Shown here: positions 44,190 through 52,258 of the stretch, piece after piece
How the letters are laid out: each line of letters begins with the position of its first letter
Position numbering within the stretch: position 1 is the stretch's first letter
DNA from: Actinomycetota bacterium
GTDB lineage: Bacteria > Actinomycetota > Acidimicrobiia > Acidimicrobiales > RAAP-2
Assembly: GCA_021324355.1 (NCBI GenBank)
Contig: JAJPJD010000006.1
Span: 62,001-126,000 of the forward strand
DNA length: 64,000 bases
Reading direction: 5' to 3'
Translations under genes and position numbers: made by a program
Notes under the pieces: generated by a model
The model's input: the letters and a program-made list of their open reading frames with translations, nothing else
Databases searched by the model: none
What the model was told of the DNA's origin: nothing

Positions 44190-45227
44190 TCAGGTGGCCA
44201 GGGAGTGGAACTCGGCCAGGATGTCGGCCCCTCGCTGGTGCCGCGCGCACCACCGTTCCACCTCGCCCAGCACGGCTGCCCGGCTCTGCTCCCGGCCGGG
44301 GCCAAGACTCTGGGCGAGGAAGTGGTCCCAGAGACGGCTGATCATCTCGGCACCGTCGTGGCGCTTGCCGCCCTCGCCGATCCAGGTCCGATCGCGCAGC
44401 TCGGTGAGCGCAGTGGCCAGGTACCCAACGTGCGGCGTCTCGTCGCACCGGATGTAGCTGACCAGACGCCCGGCAGCCCCATCGCCGGCGACGAGGTCGG
44501 GGTCCGACAGCCACGCCTCAGCCCAGCGGAAGGTGTGGAAGGCCGACACTTCGATAAACAGCACGCGGATCATGAAACTGACCATGAGCTCCAACTCGGC
44601 GTCGATGTCGGCCGGCAGCAACCGCTCGACCGGGCCGGCGTCCCGAGCCCGCGGTCCGAAGCCCATCCGGGCCAGCGTGCCCTCGATGTCGAGATCCTCG
44701 GCCCGAGTCTCGAACGCGATGTCACGGGCCGCGAACCACATGTCCTTGTGGCCAGCCTCCTCCTCCCACCCGGCTTCGTCACGACCGTGGGCCTCGAACA
44801 GGCCACCGCCAAGGTGCGCGAGCGCCGTGCCGTCGATGTCCTCGACGAAATGCCGCCGGAGATCGCCGGGGTGCAGCGACCGGATGTTGGCGCCGTAGCC
44901 CTCGACGGTCCCGATCCGGGTCAACGTGGCAATCAACGGCTCGGGCACGCCGGTCTCGATGAGGAGACGGGCCTGGGCGACGTTTGGATAGTGGTCACCC
45001 CAGAGCTCCATCGGGACCTCGATCGGCGCCTTGCCGAAGACCTCTTGATGGTGCTCCCGCCAGGCCTCGATCGCCGGCACACGGTATTTGGTCCGAGGGG
45101 AGACGTAGGTGCCGTCGGCGGTGAACCCACCATGGCACCGGACCCCCCCGGCGATCAGCGGCTCCTCGACCTCGACGTCGGCCAGGAGCTCAGCCTCGGT
45201 GAATTCGAGCTGGGCGGTGACAGCCAC
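44190..45227 (-). CDS. Unrecognised protein with two ExxH motifs (possible diiron protein)
   Basis: A 345-residue soluble protein I do not recognise by family. It is mostly helical-looking and has two ExxH motifs, Glu157-His160 (EEEAGHKDMW) and Glu263-His266 (RCDETPHVGYL), plus Glu226 in LFIEVSAFHTFRW. Paired ExxH with extra Glu residues is how ferritin-like and heme-oxygenase-like diiron proteins bind metal. The spacing is unusual, so this is only an inference. It is divergent from a TetR-family gene across a 29-base gap holding a palindrome, so it is probably repressed by that regulator. ATG at 45227. Confidence 0.7.
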   Translation of the reverse strand: MAVTAQLEFTEAELLADVEVEEPLIAGGVRCHGGFTADGTYVSPRTKYRVPAIEAWREHHQEVFGKAPIEVPMELWGDHYPNVAQARLLIETGVPEPLIATLTRIGTVEGYGANIRSLHPGDLRRHFVEDIDGTALAHLGGGLFEAHGRDEAGWEEEAGHKDMWFAARDIAFETRAEDLDIEGTLARMGFGPRARDAGPVERLLPADIDAELELMVSFMIRVLFIEVSAFHTFRWAEAWLSDPDLVAGDGAAGRLVSYIRCDETPHVGYLATALTELRDRTWIGEGGKRHDGAEMISRLWDHFLAQSLGPGREQSRAAVLGEVERWCARHQRGADILAEFHSLAT

Positions 45228-45256
45228 AGCACACCTCCCTCCGCTGGTCTACTTCA

Positions 45257-45847
45257 TTGTATAAACTGTCGCGTATACCTGTCCAGACCAAGCTCCTGCC
45301 CCGGGCCGAGCGCCGGGCGTCGATTCTGCGAGGTGCCGCCCGCGCCTTCGCCCGCACTGGGTTCGCCCACACCTCGATGGAGGACGTGGCCGCCGAATGC
45401 GGGGTCACTCGCCTGATCCTCTACCGCCACTTCGAGACCAAAGAGGACCTCTACCGGGCCATCCTCAACGGCGTCTTCGAACGGATGGGCGAAGAGCTCC
45501 GAGTGGGTCTGGCCACCCAGGAGCGGCGCGGTCTCGGGGCCCGGATCCTGCTCACGGTGGCTCGAGACGAACCAGCGGCCTTCACCCTGCTGTGGCGGCA
45601 TGCGGCTCGAGAGCCCCAGTTCGCCGCGTACGCGAGGGACCTCCGTTCGATCTCGGTCGAGGTCCTCCGGCAGTTCGTCGGACTCGATCGAGCGAGTGTC
45701 CTTGAGGTCTGGATGGGCCACGCGCTGTTCGATTGGCTGGTCGAGACGACGCTGAGCTGGCTCGAGCTTGGCGACCCTTCGCTCGATGAGCAGTTCGTCG
45801 AGCGGACGTCACACGGGCTCGCGGCGCTGCTCGCTGCCTGGTCCTGA
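45257..45847 (+). CDS. TetR-family transcriptional regulator
   Basis: A 196-residue repressor. The HTH is HTSMEDVAAECGVTRLILYR followed by HFETKEDLYRAILNGVF, which fits TetR. The C-terminal ligand domain is unrelated to well-known members. Only a TTG at 45257 (or a later CTG) can serve as the start, and the candidate operator overlaps it, which would give tight autoregulation. It is divergent from the two-ExxH protein. Confidence 0.9.
   Translation: MYKLSRIPVQTKLLPRAERRASILRGAARAFARTGFAHTSMEDVAAECGVTRLILYRHFETKEDLYRAILNGVFERMGEELRVGLATQERRGLGARILLTVARDEPAAFTLLWRHAAREPQFAAYARDLRSISVEVLRQFVGLDRASVLEVWMGHALFDWLVETTLSWLELGDPSLDEQFVERTSHGLAALLAAWS
45259..45278. promoter_or_regulatory. Candidate operator: GTATA-N10-TATAC palindrome
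   Basis: Inverted repeat GTATA (45259-45263) / TATAC (45274-45278) in the short gap between the two-ExxH gene and the TetR-family gene, overlapping the regulator's first codons. AT-rich in an otherwise GC-rich window. TetR proteins usually bind such palindromes next to their own start. Confidence 0.5.
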
Positions 45848-46005
45848 GCTCGCGATGTGTCCTCACGCGCGCGACCAAGGGCTGGAGTAGCCTGCGGCCG
45901 ACCCGGGAGTGGCTCCGGCCGGTCCTGGATCGTCCAGCACGACAACACACAACCCGCCTGCGGGACGCCACCAGCGCCGCCGGTAACGACGAGGAGTCGA
46001 GGCCA

Positions 46006-46686
46006 TTGGCGTCCACAGGAGGAGAGCTCGTCACTGAGACGTTCGGGTACGACAACGGCCGCCAGGTCACCGCGTACGTTCCAGCTGAGGAGGTAACCGC
46101 AGTCGTCTTCGTCGCCGATGGCCGATGGCACCTGGCACGACTCACCAGTGCGCTCGGCGCGACGACACGGTCCACCATGGTCGTTGGGGTTCACGGGGTG
46201 GCCGATGACGACGAGCGATTGAAGGAGTACGTGCCCGGGATCGACAACTCTCGGTTCGCAGCCCACGAACGCTTCTTCGTCGACGACGTCCGCAATTGGG
46301 TGCTGACACGCCTGGGCATCGCATTGCCTGTTGAGCGCACTGCAGTGTGGGGGGCTTCTCTTGGTGGTGAGTTTGCGCTCGCCGCCGGACTTCGCCATCC
46401 CGATGTCTACGGCGTGGTGCTTTGTGCTTCTCCTGGGGCCGGCTACCAGCCGCCCGCGGTCATGCCAAGCCGGTTGCCTCGTGTCTACCTCGTGGCCGGC
46501 ACCGAAGAACCGTTCTTCCTTACCAATGCGCAGCGCTGGGCTGATGCACTGCGAGCTGCTGGTGCCCATGTGGTGATGAACGAACGGCCCGGGTCACACG
46601 GCGGCGTCTTTTGGGAGCAGGAGTTTCCGCTCATGGTCTCCTGGGCATTCGAGCCTGGCCACGGGGGTCTCGGTCCCGCTGGTTGA
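46006..46686 (+). CDS. Alpha/beta hydrolase, enterochelin-esterase-like
   Basis: A 226-residue esterase-fold protein. The nucleophile elbow is GASLGG with Ser118 (TAVWGASLGGEFALAAG). The acid may be in AGTEEPFFL, and the His is in RPGSHGGVFWEQEFP, the pattern of esterase D/enterochelin esterase proteins. TTG start at 46006, about ten bases after GAGGAG. It stands alone; the substrate is unknown. Codon choice is a little less GC-rich than its neighbours. Confidence 0.78.
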   Translation: MASTGGELVTETFGYDNGRQVTAYVPAEEVTAVVFVADGRWHLARLTSALGATTRSTMVVGVHGVADDDERLKEYVPGIDNSRFAAHERFFVDDVRNWVLTRLGIALPVERTAVWGASLGGEFALAAGLRHPDVYGVVLCASPGAGYQPPAVMPSRLPRVYLVAGTEEPFFLTNAQRWADALRAAGAHVVMNERPGSHGGVFWEQEFPLMVSWAFEPGHGGLGPAG

Positions 46687-46807
46687 CAGGGGGCAGATCG
46701 CCCCGCCGTCACATCCCGATTCGACCGATCCCATCCGTTTCGGATGACAGGCGGGGTTGATGGTCCGGACAGAGGGTCCTCGCTCGGCTGTCGGTGACCT
46801 TCGGTCC

Positions 46808-47353
46808 TCAGCCTGAGACGTGTTGAAGCCGGAACACGTCGGCCAGTTCCCGCCCGCACTCAGAGCACTGATCCGCTGGTAGCACGGTCTCGGCTCCGCA
46901 GACGTCGCAGTAGGCGTGGCGCGGGCGCGCCTCAACGGGCTGGAAGATGCCTGCGAAGTGGGTGTACTCGAAGCCGGTCGCGTGCATGTCTTTGACGGCA
47001 TCGAGATGGGGGCGGCTCTTGGCGAAGGCCCGGGCGTCTTCCACCCTCCTCCAGAACCCAAGCGCCCAGTTGGCGGCACCATCGAAGAATGCAATCATTC
47101 GGATGAAGCCAGGCCACTCGGTGGCCGCCTTGGCGGTAAGCGCCACCTGATACCAGAAGCGCTGAGTCCGCTCCTCGTCGATCATGGTCATGTGCAGCAC
47201 CAACACCGCCCCTGCCTCTTCCGGCCCGAGATGGCCCTCGGGGCCGTCGAAAGCCACCACCGGGATGGGCGTCTGACGAAAGCCTGGGATCTCGCCAAAG
47301 AGCTTCTCGTTAGCAGCGTTGGGCGGGAAGACCTGCAAGGTGGGTGACGACAT
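46808..47353 (-). CDS. ABM-like ferredoxin-fold protein with C-terminal zinc ribbon
   Basis: A 181-residue protein. Residues about 45-140 (from VLVLHMTMIDEERTQRFWYQ to FEYTHFAGIFQ) resemble a dimeric alpha/beta-barrel of the antibiotic-biosynthesis-monooxygenase type, which I infer from pattern only. The C-terminus has CDVCG and CSECG, a four-Cys zinc ribbon. ATG at 47353 lies behind ATGGGGG; an ATG five codons upstream is less likely. Function unknown. Confidence 0.6.
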   Translation of the reverse strand: MSSPTLQVFPPNAANEKLFGEIPGFRQTPIPVVAFDGPEGHLGPEEAGAVLVLHMTMIDEERTQRFWYQVALTAKAATEWPGFIRMIAFFDGAANWALGFWRRVEDARAFAKSRPHLDAVKDMHATGFEYTHFAGIFQPVEARPRHAYCDVCGAETVLPADQCSECGRELADVFRLQHVSG

Positions 47354-47357
47354 CACG

Positions 47358-47651
47358 CTAACCCCCATTGAGATCGTTGACGGTTTCGGCGGTGGTCGCT
47401 GGCGCGGCCATGGGAGGCTTCATCGCAGCAGCGAGCCGGTCGCCGCCCTCGAGATCGCCCAGGCTCTTGGCCACATCGTGCGCGATGAAGCGCTTCATCT
47501 CGTCTCTCAGGGCGCGCCCACGATGGGGGGACGAATACGGCGGGCGTCGGAAATGCACGAAGCACATCCCGGCGCGCTTTCGGTGGCCCGCCGTCCCGGC
47601 TGAACGACATCGCCTCAGGGGACCCGGCGTCGCTTGAACCCACGAACGCAT
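47358..47651 (-). CDS. Possible small hypothetical protein
   Basis: A frame of 97 residues ending at a TAG just before the ABM-like gene. The C-terminal 70 residues read like protein (DEMKRFIAHDVAKSLGDLEG), and GGGGG of the next gene's ribosome-binding site overlaps its end. The first 28 residues are Arg/Gly-rich and doubtful; the ATG at 47567 (MCFVHF) may be the start. No family recognised. It could be chance. Confidence 0.35.
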   Translation of the reverse strand: MRSWVQATPGPLRRCRSAGTAGHRKRAGMCFVHFRRPPYSSPHRGRALRDEMKRFIAHDVAKSLGDLEGGDRLAAAMKPPMAAPATTAETVNDLNGG

Positions 47652-47720
47652 GGTTGATAGTCGGAACGTCCCGGGTCAAGAGCAAGCACCCCTCGAGCTA
47701 CGTAGGATTGCGCAGCAGCT

Positions 47721-48809
47721 ATGAGAGAGCACTGGGCCTCGAATGGCTCGGCGAGGGTCGGCGCCACCGCCTCCGGCGTCTCCTACGAGGTGCTCGCGGG
47801 TGGCTACCCCGATCTGCTCTTCGTCCCGGACGGGCTATTGCCCATGGCCGCCCTCGCGCAGTTCCCACCCTACGAGGTGTTCCTCCGCCGCCTCGATGCC
47901 CTCGGCCGGCTCATCCGCTTCGACCGTCGCGGCATCGGTGCTTCGGCCCGAGCCGGCAGGGAACGACCGGTCGGGCTGGCGGACTGGGCCGACGACGCTC
48001 TAGACGTGCTGGCCGCCGTCGGGTCGACAAGCGCCATCGTCGTCGCCCTCGCCGAAGGGGCCATGACCGCCATCGCCCTCGCCGCACGGCATCCGGAAAG
48101 CGTCGCTGCCCTGGTGCTGATCAACGCCACCCCCGGGCCCTCGGTGGGGCCTCTGGCCCGACGAGGAGAGGGACCTCGCTACATCGATCACTTGCGCTCG
48201 ACGCTTCCTCAGGGCTGGACACCTGACCTGCCGGGTTTGGAGGTCATCGCTCCGAGCCTCGGGCGCGACCCGACCTTCTCGGCATGGCTCACCGACGGCT
48301 TCCGCCAAGCCGGGGACGCCCGGCGGTTCCTGCCCACTTTCGACGTGGCCTTGCGCTCCGATGTCCGGGCGTATCTAACACAAGTGCGAGCGCCGACCCT
48401 TGTGGTTCACCGGCGGGCCAACCGCTGGTTCTCGGCCGATCACGGGCGTGTCTTGGCTCGCGCCATAGTCGGCGCCCGCTATGTCGAGCTCCCAGGCGCC
48501 GACCACGCCCCGTACATCGGTGCCACCGACGAGCTGCTCAGCGCCATCCGCTGGTTCGCCACCGACACCCTTCCCTCGACCCTCGCCAGCCTGCCGGTCT
48601 CAGTGGACGCCACCGATCCTCGGCTCACCCCCAGACAGGGGCAGGTTCTCCAACTGGTCGGTGCCGGGCTGACCGACAAAGAGGTCGCGGCACGGATGGG
48701 TCTTAGTCCCCGCACAGTTCAGAAGCACCTCGAGCTGGCGTACCGCCGCCTCGGTGTCAGAAATCGCACCACAGCAGCGCTCGCCTCGGCACGCACGCGG
48801 CTGACCTGA
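47721..48809 (+). CDS. LuxR-type regulator with N-terminal alpha/beta-hydrolase-like sensor
   Basis: A 362-residue protein. Residues about 20-285 have an alpha/beta-hydrolase fold (FDRRGIGAS after strand 4; VLINATPGPS; ELPGADHAPYIG with the His). The nucleophile elbow reads VALAEGA (108-114), with Ala111 in place of the catalytic Ser, so it is probably a ligand sensor rather than an enzyme. The C-terminal 60 residues are a LuxR HTH (LTPRQGQVLQLVGAGLTDKE then GLSPRTVQKHLELAYRRLGV). Similar hydrolase-HTH architectures are known in actinobacteria. ATG at 47721. Confidence 0.88.
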   Translation: MREHWASNGSARVGATASGVSYEVLAGGYPDLLFVPDGLLPMAALAQFPPYEVFLRRLDALGRLIRFDRRGIGASARAGRERPVGLADWADDALDVLAAVGSTSAIVVALAEGAMTAIALAARHPESVAALVLINATPGPSVGPLARRGEGPRYIDHLRSTLPQGWTPDLPGLEVIAPSLGRDPTFSAWLTDGFRQAGDARRFLPTFDVALRSDVRAYLTQVRAPTLVVHRRANRWFSADHGRVLARAIVGARYVELPGADHAPYIGATDELLSAIRWFATDTLPSTLASLPVSVDATDPRLTPRQGQVLQLVGAGLTDKEVAARMGLSPRTVQKHLELAYRRLGVRNRTTAALASARTRLT

Positions 48810-49167
48810 GCCTGCCGCCTACCTTCGCGGCGCGGCCAAAATCCCGGTGCGTGTCAGCCTGTGCTTCCGAATGAGGCAGCGGGTAGGTCGTTGACAGAGC
48901 CGCTGATCTCGAGCATCTCAGTCGTCCGCCCCATAGGCAGCCGTCAGGAAGGAGATCCTCCAGGCGACGATGGCACTGCACGCCGAGGAAGGGAGCGTCT
49001 TGAGATCCGCTACGACCGGACAACCAATGTTGCCGACAGCCTGCTCACCATCCGATCGGCAGTACACAGCCTGGCCAACCCGACATGGCCACACGGCCAC
49101 GCAGGGCCCGACCCTGCGGAGCGGGCGCCGGCACAGCGCCAACACCTCCCGTTTCCCATCTGCTTGG
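48810..49167. other. 358-base gene-poor region before tRNA-Arg
   Basis: Short frames exist on both strands but none looks like a complete gene. The minus strand of the middle part shows a possible transposase C-terminal remnant, listed separately. Base use is less coding-like than in neighbouring genes. I see no promoter or RNA structure I would defend. Confidence 0.4.
48918..49040 (-). pseudogene. Possible relic of an IS4/Tn5-type transposase C-terminus
   Basis: Minus-strand frame ending at 48918 reads VADLKTLPSS and then SAIVAWRISFLTAAYGADD before the stop. The AIVAWRI-x-x-LT element is the C-terminal helix found in IS4/Tn5-like transposases (typically ALYxIVAWRILYLT). Nothing recognisable of the DDE catalytic core remains upstream, and no inverted repeats are seen. 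Short match, so tentative. Confidence 0.3.
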
Positions 49168-49240
49168 CGCCCCCGGCAGGATTCGAACCTGCGTAGAAGG
49201 GATTAGAAGTCCCTCGCCTCATCCGCTCGGCCACGGGGGC
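49168..49240 (-). tRNA. tRNA-Arg (anticodon TCT)
   Basis: A 73-base cloverleaf on the minus strand. Acceptor GCCCCCG pairs with CGGGGGC and the discriminator is G. The anticodon stem AGGGA/TCCCT encloses CTTCTAA, giving TCT. T-arm is GCAGG-TTCGAAT-CCTGC. CCA is encoded at 49167-49165. Confidence 0.93.
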
Positions 49241-49403
49241 TTCAACTGCTTTCATCGACGTGAAGCGCCTTGCCTGCTGCTCGGACCACCGTTCGCTCGC
49301 GGCTAACGCCGGATGCCGAGACCATCCAGCCTATTCGATCAGAACGCCAAGGAGACCTGGGGACGCCGGCCACCAAGACCGACACGCTCCTAGACTCCCT
49401 CCT

Positions 49404-51335
49404 GTGGCACCGTTCGATACCGAGCTCATGACCATCAATGCGAGCGACAGCGAACTCCGGTCGCACGTGGAGGAGGCCGAGCTGCCGCCGCTCCTTCCGG
49501 CACTCGCCTATGCCACCGGCGATCTGACCCTTCTCCGCGAAGACCTGCGCCCCGATCCGACCCTGGCTGCGATGCCTCAGGGCGGTCTCAGCCCCGACCA
49601 GCAGGCGACTATCCGAGAACTGGCCGTCAGGGCGCTCGGTCGGTTCCGCGACGCCGGCAGCGTTCCCGCGCCGCCACCGTCTGAGGACCAGCTCCTCATG
49701 ATGATGGAACACACGGTCGGTGCCCGGGACATGTCCGCCTACCTTCCCCTGCTCGAAGAGGAGCTCGCCTACCGCGGGGAGGACCGGCGGGCACCCACGT
49801 GGCGCAAAGATGCACTAGCCCCTGAACGAGAGCTGACGGTGGCGGTCATCGGGGCCGGCATGTCGGGACTGCTGGTCGGGCACCGGCTCCGCCAGGCCGG
49901 GGTGCCCTTCGTCATCTTGGAAAAGGACGGCGATGTGGGCGGGACCTGGCTCGAGAACAGCTACCCAGGCTGCCGGGTCGACAACCCGAACCACAACTAC
50001 AGCTACTCGTTCGCCCAGCGGCACGATTGGCCTTACCACTTCTCGACGCAGGATGTCCTGCTCGAGTACTTCAAGAAGTGTGCCGACGACTTCGGCATCC
50101 GGCCGTTCATCCGCTTCAACACCGAGGTCCTGTCGGCTGCCTGGGACGACGCGGCGCAGCGATGGGAGCTACGAGTTCGGCACGGCGACCTCGAGGAGAC
50201 CCTGAGCGCACACGTGGTGATCAGCGCGGTGGGTCAGCTCAACCGACCCCGGTACCCGACCGAGATCGAGGGCTTTGGCAGCTTCAGTGGCCCCGCGTTC
50301 CACTCGGCTCGGTGGCGGCACGATGTCGACCTGGAGGGTCGCCGCATCGCCGTCATCGGGACCGGAGCCAGTGCGATCCAGTTCATCCCCGAGATCGCAC
50401 GACTGGCTGGCAAGGTGACCGTGTTCCAACGGACACCCCCCTGGCTCGCTCCGACGCCCGACTACCACGCCGAGGTCTCGCGAGGGCAGCAGTGGCTCTA
50501 CCGCCATGTCCCTGCCTACAGCGAGTTCAACCGCTTCTCGATCTTCTGGAAGATGGGTGACGGCGTGCTGGCCAATGTACGTGTCGACCCCTCCTACCCG
50601 CCGCGGCACAATGCGGTCAGCGCGGCCAACGATCTGGTCCGTACCATGCTGGAGGGATACCTGCGCTCCCAGCTCGCCGACCGCCCCGACCTCCTCGAGC
50701 AAGTGATCCCGAGCTACCCCCCTGGTGCCAAAAGGATGCTTCGGGACAATGGCATCTGGCCGGCAACGCTCAAGCGCGACAACGTCCGGCTGGTCACCGA
50801 TGAGATCGCGGCAATCACGCCTGCCGGCGTCAGGACCACCGACGGTACCGAGCACCAGGCCGACATCCTGATCTATGGAACCGGGTTCCAAGCGTCATCG
50901 TTCCTGGCACCCATGCGGATCTGTGGTCGTGCCGGCATCGACTTGCACGACCACTGGTCTGGCGAGCCCCGCGCCTACCTCGGGATCACAATCCCAGGGT
51001 TCCCGAACTTCTTCTGCCTCTACGGCCCCAACACCAACATCGTGATCAACGGCAGCATCATCTACTTCTCGGAGTGCGGGGTGCGCTACATCATGGGCTG
51101 TCTCGAGCTCTTGCTGCGAACCGGCAAGACCGCGATGGAGGTCCGCAAGGACATCCATGATGAGTTCAACGAACGGGTCGATGCCGAGAACCGGCGCATG
51201 GCCTGGGGCTGGTCCGACGTGCGGAGCTGGTACAAGAACGCGTCCGGTCGGGTCTCCCAGAACTGGCCGTTCACCCTGCTCGAGTACTGGCAACAGACGC
51301 TGCGGCCCGACCCGGGACATTACGAGCTGAGCTGA
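49404..51335 (+). CDS. Baeyer-Villiger monooxygenase, 4-hydroxyacetophenone monooxygenase-like
   Basis: A 643-residue FAD/NADPH enzyme inserting oxygen next to a ketone carbonyl. An N-terminal extension of about 140 residues, typical of HAPMO-class enzymes, precedes the first Rossmann motif GAGMSG (near 150). The BVMO fingerprint FxGxxxHxxxW is intact as FSGPAFHSARW (about 294-304), then the NADPH motif GTGASA (about 319). A late fingerprint is YGTGFQASSF. GTG at 49404 or ATG at 49428 could be the start. The length matches HAPMO (about 640). It lies alone between tRNA-Arg and tRNA-His. Confidence 0.92.
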   Translation: MAPFDTELMTINASDSELRSHVEEAELPPLLPALAYATGDLTLLREDLRPDPTLAAMPQGGLSPDQQATIRELAVRALGRFRDAGSVPAPPPSEDQLLMMMEHTVGARDMSAYLPLLEEELAYRGEDRRAPTWRKDALAPERELTVAVIGAGMSGLLVGHRLRQAGVPFVILEKDGDVGGTWLENSYPGCRVDNPNHNYSYSFAQRHDWPYHFSTQDVLLEYFKKCADDFGIRPFIRFNTEVLSAAWDDAAQRWELRVRHGDLEETLSAHVVISAVGQLNRPRYPTEIEGFGSFSGPAFHSARWRHDVDLEGRRIAVIGTGASAIQFIPEIARLAGKVTVFQRTPPWLAPTPDYHAEVSRGQQWLYRHVPAYSEFNRFSIFWKMGDGVLANVRVDPSYPPRHNAVSAANDLVRTMLEGYLRSQLADRPDLLEQVIPSYPPGAKRMLRDNGIWPATLKRDNVRLVTDEIAAITPAGVRTTDGTEHQADILIYGTGFQASSFLAPMRICGRAGIDLHDHWSGEPRAYLGITIPGFPNFFCLYGPNTNIVINGSIIYFSECGVRYIMGCLELLLRTGKTAMEVRKDIHDEFNERVDAENRRMAWGWSDVRSWYKNASGRVSQNWPFTLLEYWQQTLRPDPGHYELS

Positions 51336-51419
51336 CCGTCTCGGACTCGGCCCGGCACGGCCCAGGGCCACCGCCCGGCCCGGGACCACTGTCTCGCTGT
51401 GCCACACTGGGACCCCTCG

Positions 51420-51493
51420 GTGGGCGCAGCTCCGTTGGTTAGAGCGCCAGGTTGTGGCCCTGGAGGTCGGGGGTTCAAGTCCCCTCGCTCACC
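51420..51493 (+). tRNA. tRNA-His (anticodon GTG)
   Basis: Acceptor GTGGGCG pairs with CGCTCAC. The C discriminator at 51493 and G at 51419 give the G-1:C73 pair that marks tRNA-His. Anticodon stem CCAGG/CCTGG encloses TTGTGGC (anticodon GTG). T-arm is GGGGG-TTCAAGT-CCCCT. CCA is encoded at 51494-51496. Confidence 0.95.
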
Positions 51494-51523
51494 CCACGGG
51501 GATCGGTCCCCACGGGGATCGGT
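51492..51523. repeat. Tandem 16-bp duplication at the 3' end of tRNA-His
   Basis: CCCCACGGGGATCGGT occurs twice head to tail. The first copy begins inside the tRNA-His 3' end and includes its CCA. Each unit holds the palindrome CCCCACGGGG-like CCCC/GGGG. It could be a slippage duplication, part of a terminator, or the trace of an integration at the tRNA end. Confidence 0.7.
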
Positions 51524-51652
51524 CGGGCGAGGGCAGCACTGCCGGACCGGCGGCGAAGGGTCTCGCGCTCGGTCCCTGCCGGCGCGGCCGGCAGGGACAG
51601 GCTGCCGACCGGCCGGTTCGACGCCACCGCCACGAGGCCCAACAATGGGGCC

Positions 51653-52252
51653 GTGGCGGAGGCAGGTTCGGTCCCTGGAGGTCAGCGCCAGCACATCTTG
51701 GACACCGCGTTGGCGCTGATGGCGCAGCGGGGGGTGGCTGGCACCAGCATGCGCGACCTCGCAGCTGCCACCGGGTTGAACGTCGCCTCCCTGTACCACT
51801 ACTTCCCGTCCAAACAGGACCTGCTGGTCGCGGTGCTCGCCGAACGCGGGTTCCTGGACGACATCGCCATCACCACGCCGACGCCGGGCGATCGAACCCC
51901 GGCGGTCAAGCTGGCCGACCTCCTCAACGAGTTGCTCCAGTCCATGCTCGAGGTCGAGGACTTTGTGCGGCTCATGCTGGGCGAAGTGATGCGCAACGAT
52001 CAGACCGCGCTCTCGGTCGGCCATGAGCTCTTGGCCGCCACCCAGCGGGCGCTTGAGCACTGGATTGACCAAGACCAGCCCGAGCTGGCCCGCGGCGCCG
52101 GGGCTGACGCGGTCGCACGGATGCTCCGAGCCACCCTCATCGGCCTGTTCTTCGAGCACGTCGCCGGGGTTCTGGACACCGAGGACCCGAGTGCGGCCCT
52201 TCGAGCACGGGCCGAGGAGATCGCGTCCATCCTGCACCGCGATCCCCCTTGA
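51653..52252 (+). CDS. TetR-family transcriptional regulator
   Basis: A 199-residue regulator. The HTH region is GTSMRDLAAATGLNVASLYH followed by YFPSKQDLLVAVLAERG. The C-terminal domain (about 80-195) is of the TetR ligand-binding type. GTG at 51653 starts the conserved part; longer frames from 51452 cover the tRNA-His gene and are spurious. Its stop is six bases from the convergent cyclase gene. The target may be the neighbouring ABC importer operon or the BVMO. Confidence 0.9.
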   Translation: MAEAGSVPGGQRQHILDTALALMAQRGVAGTSMRDLAAATGLNVASLYHYFPSKQDLLVAVLAERGFLDDIAITTPTPGDRTPAVKLADLLNELLQSMLEVEDFVRLMLGEVMRNDQTALSVGHELLAATQRALEHWIDQDQPELARGAGADAVARMLRATLIGLFFEHVAGVLDTEDPSAALRARAEEIASILHRDPP

Positions 52253-52258
52253 GATAGA

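Noticed and set aside
45848-46005. Possible gene or RNA between the TetR and esterase genes
   Set aside because: 158 bases without a convincing frame, ribosome-binding site or structure.
48861-49196. 111-codon plus-strand frame before tRNA-Arg
   Set aside because: It runs through the tRNA-Arg gene, ends in the PAGFEPA-type read-through typical of tRNA antisense translation, and has no motif.
49260-49403. Extension of the BVMO gene to 49260
   Set aside because: No ribosome-binding site and the extra residues look random; the frame would begin 20 bases from the tRNA-Arg gene.
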